The translations under genes and the position numbers were made by a program. From Brucella grignonensis (lineage in GTDB: Bacteria > Pseudomonadota > Alphaproteobacteria > Rhizobiales > Rhizobiaceae): 64,000 nt of DNA. Shown here piece by piece: positions 44,988-54,650 of the stretch. The notes beneath the pieces were generated by a model. That model saw nothing but the letters and a program-made list of their open reading frames with translations. It did no database searches and had not been told where the DNA came from. The stretch spans positions 1-64,000 of the forward strand of contig NZ_NNRL01000168.1 of assembly GCF_002252505.1 (NCBI RefSeq). Direction: 5' to 3'. Positions within the stretch are counted from its first letter, which is position 1; each line of letters begins with the position of its first letter.

Positions 44988-46399
44988 GCTTTATCCCGGT
45001 TATCATCAGTGGCGGTTCTGGTTCCAGACTCTGGCCGCTTTCACGCGACGCCCACCCAAAGCCATTCATCGAGCTGCCAGATGGCGATACGTTGATCGGT
45101 AAGACCTATGCACGCGCTTCGCATCTTCAGGATGCCGATCAGATTCTCACGGTCACAAACCGCGATTTCCTGTTTCTGACGCTTGATGCCTATGCAGACG
45201 CAGATGCGCGCAAGATCGACAATACGTTCCTGCTGGAGCCGTTGGGCCGCGATACGGCACCCGCTGTAGCATTGGCAGCTCTTCAGGCAGCATCAACCTA
45301 TGGCGCTGACGCAACTTTGCTCATCATGCCAGCCGATCATCTGATCGAAGATGAAGCGGCTTTCGCAGCGGCGGTTGTGGAAGCACGTAAACTTGCCGAC
45401 ACAGGCCGCATCGTCACTTTCGGCATCGTTCCGGATCATCCGGAAACCGGTTTTGGCTACATCGAAGTCGATGGCACAGACGTTCTGCGCTTTGTCGAAA
45501 AACCAGACGAAGCCACCGCACAGACCTATGTTGAAAGTGGTCGTTACTACTGGAATTCCGGCATGTTCTGCTTTCGGGCGTCGACGATGATCGATGCCAT
45601 GCAGCGCCATGCACCGGAAGTATTGATCGGCGCCAGATCTGCGCTTGAGCATTCACGTCGTGGCGTGAACGGCGAAACCAGAACGCTGGAAATTGCCAAG
45701 GATCAATTCGCGGCAACACCTGCTATTTCCATCGACTATGCCGTCATGGAAAAGGCAGACAATATCGCCTGTATCCCTGTTTCCTGTGGCTGGTCAGATA
45801 TTGGCTCATGGGCTGCAATGGCCGATCTGATCGAGCCTGATGCTGATGGCAATCGCCTACGTGGTGAAACGGTCCTTGAAGAAACAACCGACAGCTTTGT
45901 ACTTTCGGAAACGCGCCTCGTCAGTCTCGTTGGCGTTCACGATCTTCTGGTTGTCGATACGCCGGATGCCCTGCTTGTCGCCCATCGCGACAAGGCACAG
46001 GATGTGCGCAAGGTCTTCAACAAGTTGCGTGCTCAAGGCCACGAAGCAGCCAAATTGCACCGCACCGCACACCGTCCATGGGGCACTTACACGGTTCTGG
46101 AAGAAGGCGACGGCTTCAAGATCAAGCGTATTGAGGTTAAGCCTGGTCGTCGTCTGAGCCTGCAGGCGCATCATCATCGTTCCGAACACTGGATTGTGGT
46201 TTCCGGCACGGCAAAGGTCGTCAATGGCGAGCGAGAAATCCTGCTGACCAACAACCAATCGACCTATATCCCCTGCGGTTTCAAGCACCGTCTAGAAAAT
46301 CCTGGCATTCTTCCGCTTGTCCTGATCGAAGTACAAAGCGGCGAATATCTCGGTGAAGACGACATCGTTCGTTACGATGATATTTATGGGCGCACCTGA
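44984..46399 (+). CDS. manC: Mannose-1-phosphate guanylyltransferase/mannose-6-P isomerase
   Basis: 471 residues, bifunctional type II enzyme. N-terminal nucleotidyltransferase with PVIISGGSGSRLWPLSR and LLEPLGRDTAPAVALAA, FVEKPDEATAQ and YYWNSGMFCFR; C-terminal cupin domain with RPWGTYTVLEEG, HHHRSEHWIVVSGTAKV and YIPCGFKHRLENPG. It makes GDP-mannose from mannose-1-phosphate; the cupin domain isomerises fructose-6-phosphate. ATG overlaps the manB stop (ATGA). Confidence 0.95.
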   Translation: MSFIPVIISGGSGSRLWPLSRDAHPKPFIELPDGDTLIGKTYARASHLQDADQILTVTNRDFLFLTLDAYADADARKIDNTFLLEPLGRDTAPAVALAALQAASTYGADATLLIMPADHLIEDEAAFAAAVVEARKLADTGRIVTFGIVPDHPETGFGYIEVDGTDVLRFVEKPDEATAQTYVESGRYYWNSGMFCFRASTMIDAMQRHAPEVLIGARSALEHSRRGVNGETRTLEIAKDQFAATPAISIDYAVMEKADNIACIPVSCGWSDIGSWAAMADLIEPDADGNRLRGETVLEETTDSFVLSETRLVSLVGVHDLLVVDTPDALLVAHRDKAQDVRKVFNKLRAQGHEAAKLHRTAHRPWGTYTVLEEGDGFKIKRIEVKPGRRLSLQAHHHRSEHWIVVSGTAKVVNGEREILLTNNQSTYIPCGFKHRLENPGILPLVLIEVQSGEYLGEDDIVRYDDIYGRT

Positions 46400-46482
46400 T
46401 CCAGCAACGAAGACGCGAATTGTGATCTGGATCATCGACAAATGGCGGTTTTTCGCTTTCGCGAATCCGCTATAGTCGTCTC

Positions 46483-48339
46483 ATGACGATCCAGCACCTA
46501 AGCGAAACCATTATCAACCAGATTGCCGCTGGCGAGGTGATTGAACGCCCTGCCAGCGTGATCAAGGAACTTGTCGAAAACGCAATCGATGCTGGCGCAA
46601 CCCGTATCGAGATTGTGACTGCGGGCGGCGGCAAGACGCTGCTGCGTGTGACCGACAATGGTTCGGGCATTCCTTCCAATGAGCTGTCACTCGCCGTTTC
46701 ACGCCATTGCACATCCAAGCTCACCGACGATGTGAATGATATTCGCGCGCTGGGTTTTCGCGGCGAAGCGTTGCCATCCATCGGCTCTGTTTCAAAACTC
46801 ACGCTGAAATCGCGTCCACAGGATGCCGAGTCCGGCTTTGAAGTAGTGGTCAATGGCGGGCATCTTGATGGCCCTCGCCCGGCTGCTCTTAATCGCGGTA
46901 CGATTGCGGAAGTGCGTGACCTCTTCTATGCGACGCCAGCGCGTCTCAAATTTATGAAGACGGATCGCGCCGAAGCAACCGCCATCACCGATATCGTCAA
47001 ACGGATTGCAATCGCCTTCCCGCAGGTTCGGTTTTCGTTAGCGGGTACTGATCGAACTCCGCTGGAACTTCCGGCCACAGGAAGCGGTGTAGACGCCACC
47101 CTTGAACGTATAGGCCAGATACTCGGCAAGGAGTTTTCGGACAATTCACTGCATATCGATGCCGAGCGCGATGGTGTGAGGCTCGCTGGCTTTGCCGGCA
47201 TCCCATCATTTAACCGGGGCAATGCACTGCATCAATTTGCTTATGTGAATGGCCGCCCTGTTCGCGACAAACAGATTTTCGGCGCTCTGCGCGGTGCATA
47301 TTCCGACGTCATCGCGCGTGACCGGCATCCGGTGGCAGTGCTGTTTCTGACGCTCGATCCATCTTTGGTCGATGTGAACGTGCATCCCGCCAAGGCCGAT
47401 GTCCGCTTTCGCGACCCGGGCCTTGTGCGCGGTCTTATTGTGGGTGCCATCAAGCAAGCACTTGCACAATCGGGCATACGCCCGGCAACAAGCGGCGCGG
47501 AAGCCATGCTGCAAGCTTTCCGTGCTGAAGGGTTCCAGCCACGCGCCTCTACCGGCAATTACGCAGCTCCTGCGTGGCGACCAGCGACACCATCCGCGCC
47601 ACGTACAGAATGGTCGCCGCAAACGGCACACCCGACACATAAGCCACTGAGTTTTGATAGCCCGCTTGCCTTTCATGAAGACGAGCAAGCAACGATTGTA
47701 ACAATTCCTGCAGCAGATGCCCGCGCAACAATTGCAGACGCACCTGTCGAAACGATGCAGAAGCCGCTTGGCGCAGCGCGTGCACAAATCCACGAAAATT
47801 ACATCGTCGCGCAGACAGAAGACAGTCTGGTGATCGTAGACCAGCACGCGGCCCATGAACGGCTCGTCTATGAAGCGTTAAAGAATGCGCTCCATTCTCG
47901 CCCGATACCGGGGCAGATGCTGCTCATTCCCGAAATTGTTGACCTGCCGGAAGAAGATGCAGAGCGACTCACTGCCCATTCTGAAACGCTGGCACGATTC
48001 GGCCTTGGTATTGAACAGTTTGGTCCCGGCGCAATTGCGGTGCGTGAAACACCTGCCATGCTTGGCGAGATGAACGTGCAGCAGCTTATCCGCGATTTGG
48101 CTGATGAAGTTGCGGAGCACGACACATCCGATGGTCTCAAAGCAATGTTGAACCATGTTGCTGCCACCATGGCCTGCCACGGTTCAGTGCGTTCGGGTCG
48201 ACGGCTTAAGCCTGAAGAAATGAATGCGCTTTTGCGTGACATGGAGGCGACGCCCGGTTCCGGCACATGCAATCATGGACGCCCGACCTATATTGAGCTG
48301 AAGTTGACCGACATTGAACGATTGTTTGGCCGACGCTAA
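46483..48339 (+). CDS. mutL: DNA mismatch repair protein MutL
   Basis: 618 residues. GHKL ATPase motifs: [36 protein letters not shown]-terminal endonuclease motif [12 protein letters not shown] (from about residue 453), with [11 protein letters not shown] and CNHGRPTY metal-site motifs, so this is the nicking type found in species without MutH. It follows manC after 83 bp; a small imperfect hairpin lies in that spacer near 46445-46470. Confidence 0.97.
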   Translation: MTIQHLSETIINQIAAGEVIERPASVIKELVENAIDAGATRIEIVTAGGGKTLLRVTDNGSGIPSNELSLAVSRHCTSKLTDDVNDIRALGFRGEALPSIGSVSKLTLKSRPQDAESGFEVVVNGGHLDGPRPAALNRGTIAEVRDLFYATPARLKFMKTDRAEATAITDIVKRIAIAFPQVRFSLAGTDRTPLELPATGSGVDATLERIGQILGKEFSDNSLHIDAERDGVRLAGFAGIPSFNRGNALHQFAYVNGRPVRDKQIFGALRGAYSDVIARDRHPVAVLFLTLDPSLVDVNVHPAKADVRFRDPGLVRGLIVGAIKQALAQSGIRPATSGAEAMLQAFRAEGFQPRASTGNYAAPAWRPATPSAPRTEWSPQTAHPTHKPLSFDSPLAFHEDEQATIVTIPAADARATIADAPVETMQKPLGAARAQIHENYIVAQTEDSLVIVDQHAAHERLVYEALKNALHSRPIPGQMLLIPEIVDLPEEDAERLTAHSETLARFGLGIEQFGPGAIAVRETPAMLGEMNVQQLIRDLADEVAEHDTSDGLKAMLNHVAATMACHGSVRSGRRLKPEEMNALLRDMEATPGSGTCNHGRPTYIELKLTDIERLFGRR

Positions 48340-48349
48340 CCATAGGCTC

Positions 48350-48460
48350 AAGCATGTCGCAGTTAAATGGATTCATTTAACGTTCGCGAACATGCGACAA
48401 TTAAAAGAACTAGAGCGAGCGCCATGGGTGCGATTAAACGCGACACGCTCTGGACGAAGC
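48350..48460. repeat. Intergenic palindromic repeat element
   Basis: TTAAATG-GATT-CATTTAA at 48363-48380 is a perfect hairpin; TTCGCGAA follows, and GAGCG...CGCTC encloses GGTGCGATTAAACGCGACA at 48412-48450. This multi-dyad layout resembles the short intergenic repeats common in Brucellaceae. It lies between mutL and the DUF2093 gene. Confidence 0.5.
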
Positions 48461-48500
48461 ATTCGCTGCTTGATAGATTCTGGCATCAAGGAATTACCCA

Positions 48501-48737
48501 ATGAACAAATTTGAATCACCTCGCTCATCAGAAGCTGTCCTGCGTTATCTCGACGGCGACTTTGAAATCGTAAAGCACGGCTCTTTTGTGCTGTGTGCAG
48601 TCACTGGCGCACCTATTCCGCTCGACGAGCTCAAATACTGGAGTGTTGCGCGCCAGGAAGCCTATGCGTCGGGGCTAATTTCCTACGAACGTGAGCTTGC
48701 ACTTAATCCGGAATTGCGGAGTCGCAAGAAAGCTTAA
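48501..48737 (+). CDS. DUF2093 family small protein
   Basis: 78 residues, the standard length of DUF2093, an alphaproteobacterial family. Conserved parts are RYLDGDFEIVKHGSFVLCAVTGAPIPLDELKYWSVARQEAY. The CAVTG loop may be a degenerate zinc-knuckle remnant. Function unknown; its place beside lpxK is conserved in Rhizobiales. The stop overlaps the convergent lpxK stop by 4 bp. Confidence 0.88.
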   Translation: MNKFESPRSSEAVLRYLDGDFEIVKHGSFVLCAVTGAPIPLDELKYWSVARQEAYASGLISYERELALNPELRSRKKA

Positions 48738-49774
48738 ACAGACTTAGAGGCTGACAATGAGCGGACTTTGTACCGCTCGATTGCCATATCGAGAATATGG
48801 CCCAGCACGTCCTTGCGCTCAAATTGCAGATCAACATCGAGTACGGCCAGTTCGCGCATAAACTCACTTGGCACGTCACTCATGGTCACAAGACGAACAT
48901 GGTCCTTGGCAGTCGTAATAAGACCCACTCCAAGCCGGTTCGCTGTTTCAATAAGTTTGCGAATATCATCGGGCTGATAGCTATAATGGTCCGGGAAGGT
49001 TTGACTTTCCACAATCTCACCGCCAGCCTCCCGCACACTTGCAAAGAACTTGGCAGGGTTGCCAATTCCCGCAAATGCCAGCCAGCGATTACCCGCAACC
49101 ACTGAAGAAGACGAAGGCACCAGTTTTGCCTCGTAAATGGCGCGTCCGGCACGCGATGCCTGCCGCACCACGAAATCGGCAGCACTGCCCTTCCCAATGC
49201 GCAGCAGAGCGTCAGTCTTGCGCATCTGATCAGTCAGCGGTGCGCGCAAGGGACCAGCGGGAATCACCCGACCGTTTCCGACGCCGCGTGTCGAATCAAC
49301 CACCAGCAGCGAAAAATCGGCATGCAGCCGTGCGCTCTGAAAACCATCATCCATGATGATAAAATCACAACCACGCTGGCATAGTTCCAGTGCAGACTTC
49401 AAACGATCCGGGCAAAGCGCGACCGGTGCGTGACGCGCAAGCAGCAGCGGCTCGTCGCCCACATGACGAGCGCTGTCAATGGACGGATCGACAATATGCA
49501 GCCCTTTGTAACTGCCGCCATATCCGCGGGAAACGATGCCGGGCTGTAAGCCGCGTGCCTTGGCAACCTTTGCAAAGGCAATAGCAGTCGGGGTTTTGCC
49601 CGCGCCGCCAACGGTAAAATTACCGATACAGAGAACGGGGGCTGCGATTTTTGGCGGTTCCGCCTTGAGAAGCCGTCGGCCAGCAACAGCACCATAGACC
49701 CATGAAAGAGGCGCAAGCCCACAAGCGCGCCAATCAGGCTTCTCCCACCAGAAGGGTGGCGCCTCGCTTGCCAT
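48734..49774 (-). CDS. lpxK: Tetraacyldisaccharide 4'-kinase LpxK
   Basis: 346 residues, inner-membrane-associated kinase that phosphorylates the 4' position of lipid A precursor. P-loop CIGNFTVGGAGKTPTAIAF, GYGG motif in SRGYGGSYKG, GDEPLLLAR and DDGFQS in MDDGFQSARLHADFSL are all family hallmarks. ATG 49774 directly abuts the waaA stop codon. Its product is the substrate of WaaA. Confidence 0.95.
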   Translation of the reverse strand: MASEAPPFWWEKPDWRACGLAPLSWVYGAVAGRRLLKAEPPKIAAPVLCIGNFTVGGAGKTPTAIAFAKVAKARGLQPGIVSRGYGGSYKGLHIVDPSIDSARHVGDEPLLLARHAPVALCPDRLKSALELCQRGCDFIIMDDGFQSARLHADFSLLVVDSTRGVGNGRVIPAGPLRAPLTDQMRKTDALLRIGKGSAADFVVRQASRAGRAIYEAKLVPSSSSVVAGNRWLAFAGIGNPAKFFASVREAGGEIVESQTFPDHYSYQPDDIRKLIETANRLGVGLITTAKDHVRLVTMSDVPSEFMRELAVLDVDLQFERKDVLGHILDMAIERYKVRSLSASKSV

Positions 49775-51115
49775 TCAGGCACCGCCGTTGACAAAGGCCG
49801 CTTCATTGCGGTTCCCCGGCAACTGCGCCTGCAAGACCAGCGGTTGAATGAACGGCTCCAGCGAATTCAATGTGCGATCCAGCGCGCCGCGCATATCCTT
49901 CACCGTATTTGCACCGGCGGTGATCATCGCGCGCAGATGCTGCGGATTGTTAAAGAGAAAATTGATCGCGCCAGCGAGCATGTTGCGATCCTTCACCACC
50001 CGCGCACCACCATTCTTGATGAGCCGCTGGAAGGATTCACGGAAATTCTGGACATTCTTGCCCGTCAGGACTGCTGTACCCATCATGGCAGGTTCAAGTG
50101 GGTTATGCCCACCTTCTTTGGTCAATGAATTTCCAATGAAGGCGATCTCGGTGAGTTGGAGATAAAGCCCCATCTCACCAATCGTATCGCCAAGCAGAAT
50201 GTCGGTATCCGCTTCTATAACATCTCCACGGCTGCGCGCCGCCACCTTCAATCCCTTTTCACCAAGCATGGCTTCGATGGCCGGAGCCCGGTTGGGATGA
50301 CGTGGAACGATGATCGTAACAAGACGCGGATAACGTACCTTCAGCATCTGATGCACTTCTGCGGCTATCTCTTCTTCACCGTCGTGGGTAGAGATTGCAG
50401 CCCATGTGCGACGCCCGGCAATTTGACGCTGCATCATTGCCAGTGCCTGTGGATCGGCCGGTGCCGGAGCCGTATCAACCTTGAGATTACCCGAAACGCT
50501 GACCGGCCTTGCCCCAAGAGCCCGAAAGCGATCGCCATCGAGCTCGGACTGAGCAATCACATGCGCGAAGTTTTCAAACAGCGCTTCTGCCAATTCAGGG
50601 CGCTTCTGCCATGCCGCAAACGAGCGATCAGACAGACGACCGTTGACCAGCACATGCGGAATATGCCGCGCGCCAAGTGAAAGCACAGTGGCTGGCCAAA
50701 TCTCGGATTCACAGCCTATCGCCAGATCCGGCTTCCAGTGATCAAGAAAATTATTAACCGCCGGTTGCAGATCGAGCGGCGCATATTGATGGATAACCTG
50801 ATTACCCAGCTGATCGGCAACCAGCTTTGCAGATGTCACTGTTCCTGTCGTCATAACAATGTGGATACCAGTCGCTGCAATACTTTCAATCAACGGCGCA
50901 ATCGCAACCGATTCCCCAACGCTCGCAGCATGTGCCCATATAACAGGACCTTGCGGGCGAGCTATCGAGGTTTTTCCGTAGCGCTCACCGCGCCTGATGC
51001 GTTCTTCCTTGCCACGCGATGCACGATAGGAAATATAAGCCCCGATGAACGGATAGGCCGCAGAGCCGAGCATACGATAGGCCGACAACATGTTTCGTGC
51101 CCAACGTTCACTCAT
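49775..51115 (-). CDS. waaA: Kdo transferase WaaA
   Basis: 446 residues, GT-B glycosyltransferase that adds Kdo to lipid IVA. N-terminal membrane anchor (AYRMLGSAAYPFIGAYISYR), acidic active site in IWAHAASVGESVA, IGCESEIWPATV, SGNLKVDTAPA and the nucleotide-binding GGHNPLEPAMMG with following FRESFQRL. Adjacent to lpxK and overlapping the acyltransferase gene by 4 nt. Whether it adds one or two Kdo residues is not visible. Confidence 0.95.
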   Translation of the reverse strand: MSERWARNMLSAYRMLGSAAYPFIGAYISYRASRGKEERIRRGERYGKTSIARPQGPVIWAHAASVGESVAIAPLIESIAATGIHIVMTTGTVTSAKLVADQLGNQVIHQYAPLDLQPAVNNFLDHWKPDLAIGCESEIWPATVLSLGARHIPHVLVNGRLSDRSFAAWQKRPELAEALFENFAHVIAQSELDGDRFRALGARPVSVSGNLKVDTAPAPADPQALAMMQRQIAGRRTWAAISTHDGEEEIAAEVHQMLKVRYPRLVTIIVPRHPNRAPAIEAMLGEKGLKVAARSRGDVIEADTDILLGDTIGEMGLYLQLTEIAFIGNSLTKEGGHNPLEPAMMGTAVLTGKNVQNFRESFQRLIKNGGARVVKDRNMLAGAINFLFNNPQHLRAMITAGANTVKDMRGALDRTLNSLEPFIQPLVLQAQLPGNRNEAAFVNGGA

Positions 51116-51888
51116 TTGCCTACCTCCAACGCCGCATAAGCCTTGGTCGTCGCCTCATTGAGTTGGCGCGTCAATTCCATGCGCTTTTCTTCCAGTTGTG
51201 CCTCATCGGCATTTTCATCCACCCAGACCGGCTCTCCGCAGACAATTATCGAGCGGCCGAATGGCAACGGAATCGTGGTCTTGTCCCATGTCTTATGCAA
51301 AACATGATTCCGCGAAAAAGCATACGCGAAAGGCATTATTGGTCGACCCGATAATTTGGCCAGCAAAATAATTCCTTCGCCCGCTTCACGCGCTTTGCCA
51401 TGGGCAATATCAGCAATCATCGATGCCGACTGTCCCTTTTTCAGGGCATTCTTCAACGTTAAAAGCGCACGTGCTCCGCCTTTTCTGGCGGAATTGCCTT
51501 CACCACGCCCACCAGAACCACGCACCGTGATGAAGCCAAACTTCTCAGCAATACGAGCATTGAGTTCCGCATCGGCACTGCGCGAAAACATGGCTACCAC
51601 TTCCAGATCATGCGGACGCACCACTGCAGCCATAATGTGCTGGCCGTGCCAGAATGTTATGATTGAGGGACTGTTTTCGCGCAAAAGGGTCTTGATATCG
51701 GCAGACCCCTTGAGACGTGGATTGGTCAGATGCACAAATTTCAGATAACTGGATATCAGTTGCACCAATGCGACTTTTACGAAAGCCGAACGCGCAAGCG
51801 GGCCGCGAATGCGGCGCCACATACGCTTGGCAAAACCATCCGAACGGCTGCGCGCATCGGCTTTCGATACGCTTTTTTCCTTTGCCAT
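51112..51888 (-). CDS. DUF374 lysophospholipid acyltransferase-like protein
   Basis: 258 residues, DUF374 (LPLAT superfamily). IITFWHGQHIMAAVV is the family version of the acyltransferase HX4D box, and MFSRSADAELNARIAEKFG with GSGGRGEGNSARKGGARAL and MIADIAHGKAREAGEGIILLAK follow. ATG 51888 (MAKEKS) fits; a TTG eight codons upstream is an alternative. Located between waaA and DUF4170 in the conserved rhizobial LPS block; recent work on related proteins links them to very-long-chain or lipid A acyl addition, but the substrate here is unproven. Confidence 0.85.
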   Translation of the reverse strand: MAKEKSVSKADARSRSDGFAKRMWRRIRGPLARSAFVKVALVQLISSYLKFVHLTNPRLKGSADIKTLLRENSPSIITFWHGQHIMAAVVRPHDLEVVAMFSRSADAELNARIAEKFGFITVRGSGGRGEGNSARKGGARALLTLKNALKKGQSASMIADIAHGKAREAGEGIILLAKLSGRPIMPFAYAFSRNHVLHKTWDKTTIPLPFGRSIIVCGEPVWVDENADEAQLEEKRMELTRQLNEATTKAYAALEVGK

Positions 51889-51918
51889 CTGATCTTCGTG
51901 CGGAGCAGACAAAAGCTC

Positions 51919-52170
51919 TTATTCCGCCTTCAGGTCCACGCCTTCCGGATCAAGCAAGCGATGCAGATGCACAATGAAATAACGCATATGCGCGTTATCG
52001 ACGGTCTGCTGCGCCTTGGACTTCCAGGCCGTTTTGGCAGTCTCATAATCAGGATAAATGCCGACGACATCGAGATTATCGAGATCGCGGAAATGAACGG
52101 TTCCAAGCTTTTTCAGCTCGCCGCCAAATACCAGATGAAGAAGCTGCTTTTTGTCGCCTTCGGCACTCAT
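51919..52170 (-). CDS. DUF4170 family small protein
   Basis: 83 residues, typical DUF4170. Visible: KQLLHLVFGGELKKLGTVHFRDLDNLDVVGIYPDYETAKTAWKSKAQQTVDNAHMRYFIVHLHRLLDPE. ATG 52170 has AAGGGA 8 nt upstream; an ATG two codons earlier is too close to it. Function unknown; position before the DUF374-waaA-lpxK genes is conserved, suggesting an accessory role in lipid A/Kdo assembly (inference). Confidence 0.87.
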   Translation of the reverse strand: MSAEGDKKQLLHLVFGGELKKLGTVHFRDLDNLDVVGIYPDYETAKTAWKSKAQQTVDNAHMRYFIVHLHRLLDPEGVDLKAE

Positions 52171-52246
52171 GACCATATCCCTTGAACAAAAACGCGTTTC
52201 GACCTGACAAAATCAAATCACGCATCTCAACATTTTTATCTAACGT

Positions 52247-52290
52247 GCATCTTAATCCTAAAACCGCTTTACAGGTTTCGGGATGCGTTT
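52247..52290 (-). repeat. Diverged interspersed repeat, copy 3
   Basis: Read on the minus strand: GCATCCCGAAACCTGTAAAG, CGGTTTTAGGA and GATGC, in the same order as the GAGCAT...CGGTTTT...GATGC blocks of the copies at 43261 and 60361, but more diverged. Confidence 0.4.
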
Positions 52291-52309
52291 ATTCCGGTTC
52301 GCAGCATGA

Positions 52310-53119
52310 TTAGCTCAATGGCCAGTCCGCGACAACACTCAACATTTCCTGCAGAAGGTTTCCACTGGAAGCAACCAGCGCACCATGCTGTAATGTCGGT
52401 CCACCATAAATGAGAGGCTGAGCGTCCTGGGTCAAGAGCGCCCCGCCCGACTCACTCAAGATGAGATCGGCTGCGGCCAAGTCCCAATCATGCGAATTTG
52501 GCCGAATGAAGGTGCCCGCAATATCACCACGCGCAACCATCGCAATACGATAGGCAAGTGATGGCACATAAGGGTGCACCGTCACACGGTCACGCCAACC
52601 TTGAGGCAAAACATCGACCATTCGCTTTGCCGAAGCCATCGAGATTTTTTCGCCCGGTGGGGGCAAACGGGTTTGAATGGGCATGCCATTTTGCGATGCA
52701 CCAAAACCTTTTCCTGCCTCAATAACTTCGTTGACCACAGGGCATTGCAAAACACCGGCAATCGGTTTGCCGTCTTCTACAATAGCCACGCTCACGCACC
52801 ACTGGGACTGGCCATTAATAAAGCCGCGTGTACCGTCAATTGGATCGATAACAAACGCGCGGCGGCGCTTGGCTACCGTTCTGTCATCCGTTGTTTCTTC
52901 CGAAATCCAGCCATAATCAGGACGTGCGTCGAGCAGCGCTTCCTTCAGATAGCTATCGACTGCAAAATCGGCTTCACTGACAGGCGAGTGCCCATCTTTC
53001 AACCAGACTTCCGGCGACTGGCCGAAATAGCGCATGGCGATACGACCAGCTTCACGTGCCGCATTGCGCAGAAGTTCGAGCTCGTTCTGGATATCTTTGC
53101 GTTTCTCAATTTCCGGCAA
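52310..53119 (-). CDS. Inositol monophosphatase/CysQ-family phosphatase
   Basis: 269 residues of the Mg-dependent lithium-sensitive phosphatase family. Metal-site motifs: GWISEETTDD, VIDPIDGTRGF and SHDWDLAAADLILSESGG are complete. It could hydrolyse inositol phosphates, histidinol phosphate or 3'-phosphoadenosine 5'-phosphate; CysQ and HisN subtypes cannot be separated by eye. The start is TTG at 53119 with GAAGG 8 nt upstream; there is no in-frame ATG before the conserved domain. It overlaps pmbA by 14 bp. Confidence 0.87.
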   Translation of the reverse strand: MPEIEKRKDIQNELELLRNAAREAGRIAMRYFGQSPEVWLKDGHSPVSEADFAVDSYLKEALLDARPDYGWISEETTDDRTVAKRRRAFVIDPIDGTRGFINGQSQWCVSVAIVEDGKPIAGVLQCPVVNEVIEAGKGFGASQNGMPIQTRLPPPGEKISMASAKRMVDVLPQGWRDRVTVHPYVPSLAYRIAMVARGDIAGTFIRPNSHDWDLAAADLILSESGGALLTQDAQPLIYGGPTLQHGALVASSGNLLQEMLSVVADWPLS

Positions 53120-54449
53120 GGGTCATGCCTTCAATCACAAGTGTTGGAGCCGTCATGCCAAAATTCCGGTCAATATCAGAAGCAGGCGTCATATTGAGGA
53201 ACATGTCCCTGAGGTTAGAGGCAATCGTCACCTCACTCACAGGATAAGCAAGCTCCCCGTTTTCAATCCAGAACCCGGAAGCCCCACGGCTATACTGACC
53301 AGTGATCATATCGACACCCTGCCCGAATACTTCCGTTACATAAAAGCCAGTACCAACAGAACGGATCAGCGATTCCGGTGTTTCCAGCCCCGGTTCGATA
53401 GCAAAGTTAGTTGAAGCTGGTGAGACACCTGAACCTGAGCGCACACCGCGTCCATTACCGATCAGTCCCAGTTCCCGTGCACTCGAACCTGACAGAAGCC
53501 ATTGCTGCAACATGCCATCTTCTACCATCGTCAGAGGCTGGCCTTCGATACCCTCACCATCAAATGGACGCGACGACGATCCGCGAATGCGCAATGGATC
53601 ATCGGTAACATTGATCCCGGCTTTCAAAATCTGCTTGCCAAGACTGTCACGTAAAAAACTGGTCTTGCGTGCAACAGAGGCACCATTGATTGCGCTCGCA
53701 AGATGGCCTGCAATGCTCCGTGCCAGACGCGGATCAAACACGACCGTAACGGGACCCGTCTTGGCTTGCCTTGCACCGAGACGCCGTACAGCGCGTTCAC
53801 CGGCACGTCGTCCAATATTTTCAGGTGTGTCGAGATCGGCAAAGTGAAGGCGTGAGCTGAAATCATAGTCACGCTCCATCTTCGTGCCCTCGCCTGCAAT
53901 TGCAGACACCGAGCGCCCGAAACGGGTTGCAGCATACTCACCTGAAAAGCCCGACGACGTGACAAGCACCAGACCACCCATGCTGCGGGAAGCACCCGCA
54001 CCGCCGGAATTACTCACGCCCTGCACAGCACGTGCTGCGGCTTCCGTGGCCAGTGCATCCTCGGTAAGACGCGCCGTATCGATTTCAATCGCATCAAAGA
54101 GATCGAGATCGCGGGGCGCTTTCACCAGCAATGCGGGATCGGCCAGTTGCTCATACGGATCTTCTGGAGCAACACGCGCCATGGCAACCGCACGCTCAGC
54201 CAATTTGTTGGGATCGCTGCCAGCATTGGCAGAAACACTGGCGATACGGCGCCCGACAAAAACCCGGAGAGAAAAATCATCACTCTCCGACGATTCGGTT
54301 CCCTCGACCTTGCCAAGCCGAACAGAGACGCTGACCGAGCGCGCACGGATCACAACCGCGTCAGCATGATCGGCCCCTGCGTGTTTTGCAGCGGCCACCA
54401 GCTGCGCTGCGCGATCAACCAGTTTCTCCGACGAATTATCTGAAATCAT
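53106..54449 (-). CDS. pmbA: TldD/PmbA-family metalloprotease, PmbA (TldE) subunit
   Basis: 447 residues. GTESSESDDFSLRVFVGRRIASVSANAGSDP and the C-terminal GLIGNGRGVRSGSGVSPASTNFAIEPG match PmbA/TldE. It lacks the HExxxH zinc motif of TldD, as TldE does; the TldD partner is not in this window. The TldD-TldE heterodimer processes modified peptides and antitoxins such as CcdA. ATG 54449 (MISDNSS) begins the family domain; 15 further codons upstream are unlikely. Followed by the phosphatase gene with a 14 bp overlap. Confidence 0.92.
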   Translation of the reverse strand: MISDNSSEKLVDRAAQLVAAAKHAGADHADAVVIRARSVSVSVRLGKVEGTESSESDDFSLRVFVGRRIASVSANAGSDPNKLAERAVAMARVAPEDPYEQLADPALLVKAPRDLDLFDAIEIDTARLTEDALATEAAARAVQGVSNSGGAGASRSMGGLVLVTSSGFSGEYAATRFGRSVSAIAGEGTKMERDYDFSSRLHFADLDTPENIGRRAGERAVRRLGARQAKTGPVTVVFDPRLARSIAGHLASAINGASVARKTSFLRDSLGKQILKAGINVTDDPLRIRGSSSRPFDGEGIEGQPLTMVEDGMLQQWLLSGSSARELGLIGNGRGVRSGSGVSPASTNFAIEPGLETPESLIRSVGTGFYVTEVFGQGVDMITGQYSRGASGFWIENGELAYPVSEVTIASNLRDMFLNMTPASDIDRNFGMTAPTLVIEGMTLAGN

Positions 54450-54650
54450 TACATAATCCAAGACTATAGGGGCAAAACGGCACCAGACTGGCAACCACGA
54501 GATATAACCAACCGTAATGGGAATTTGCGAAAAAATATCGTCAAATTATTCGACATCGGGCTGATTAGAGCCATATCTTGTTTCTATATTGCCGAAATCC
54601 GGGGGCTTCAAGGCAAGCCTGCCACATTCTTCACATTTCAAGAGCACAAC

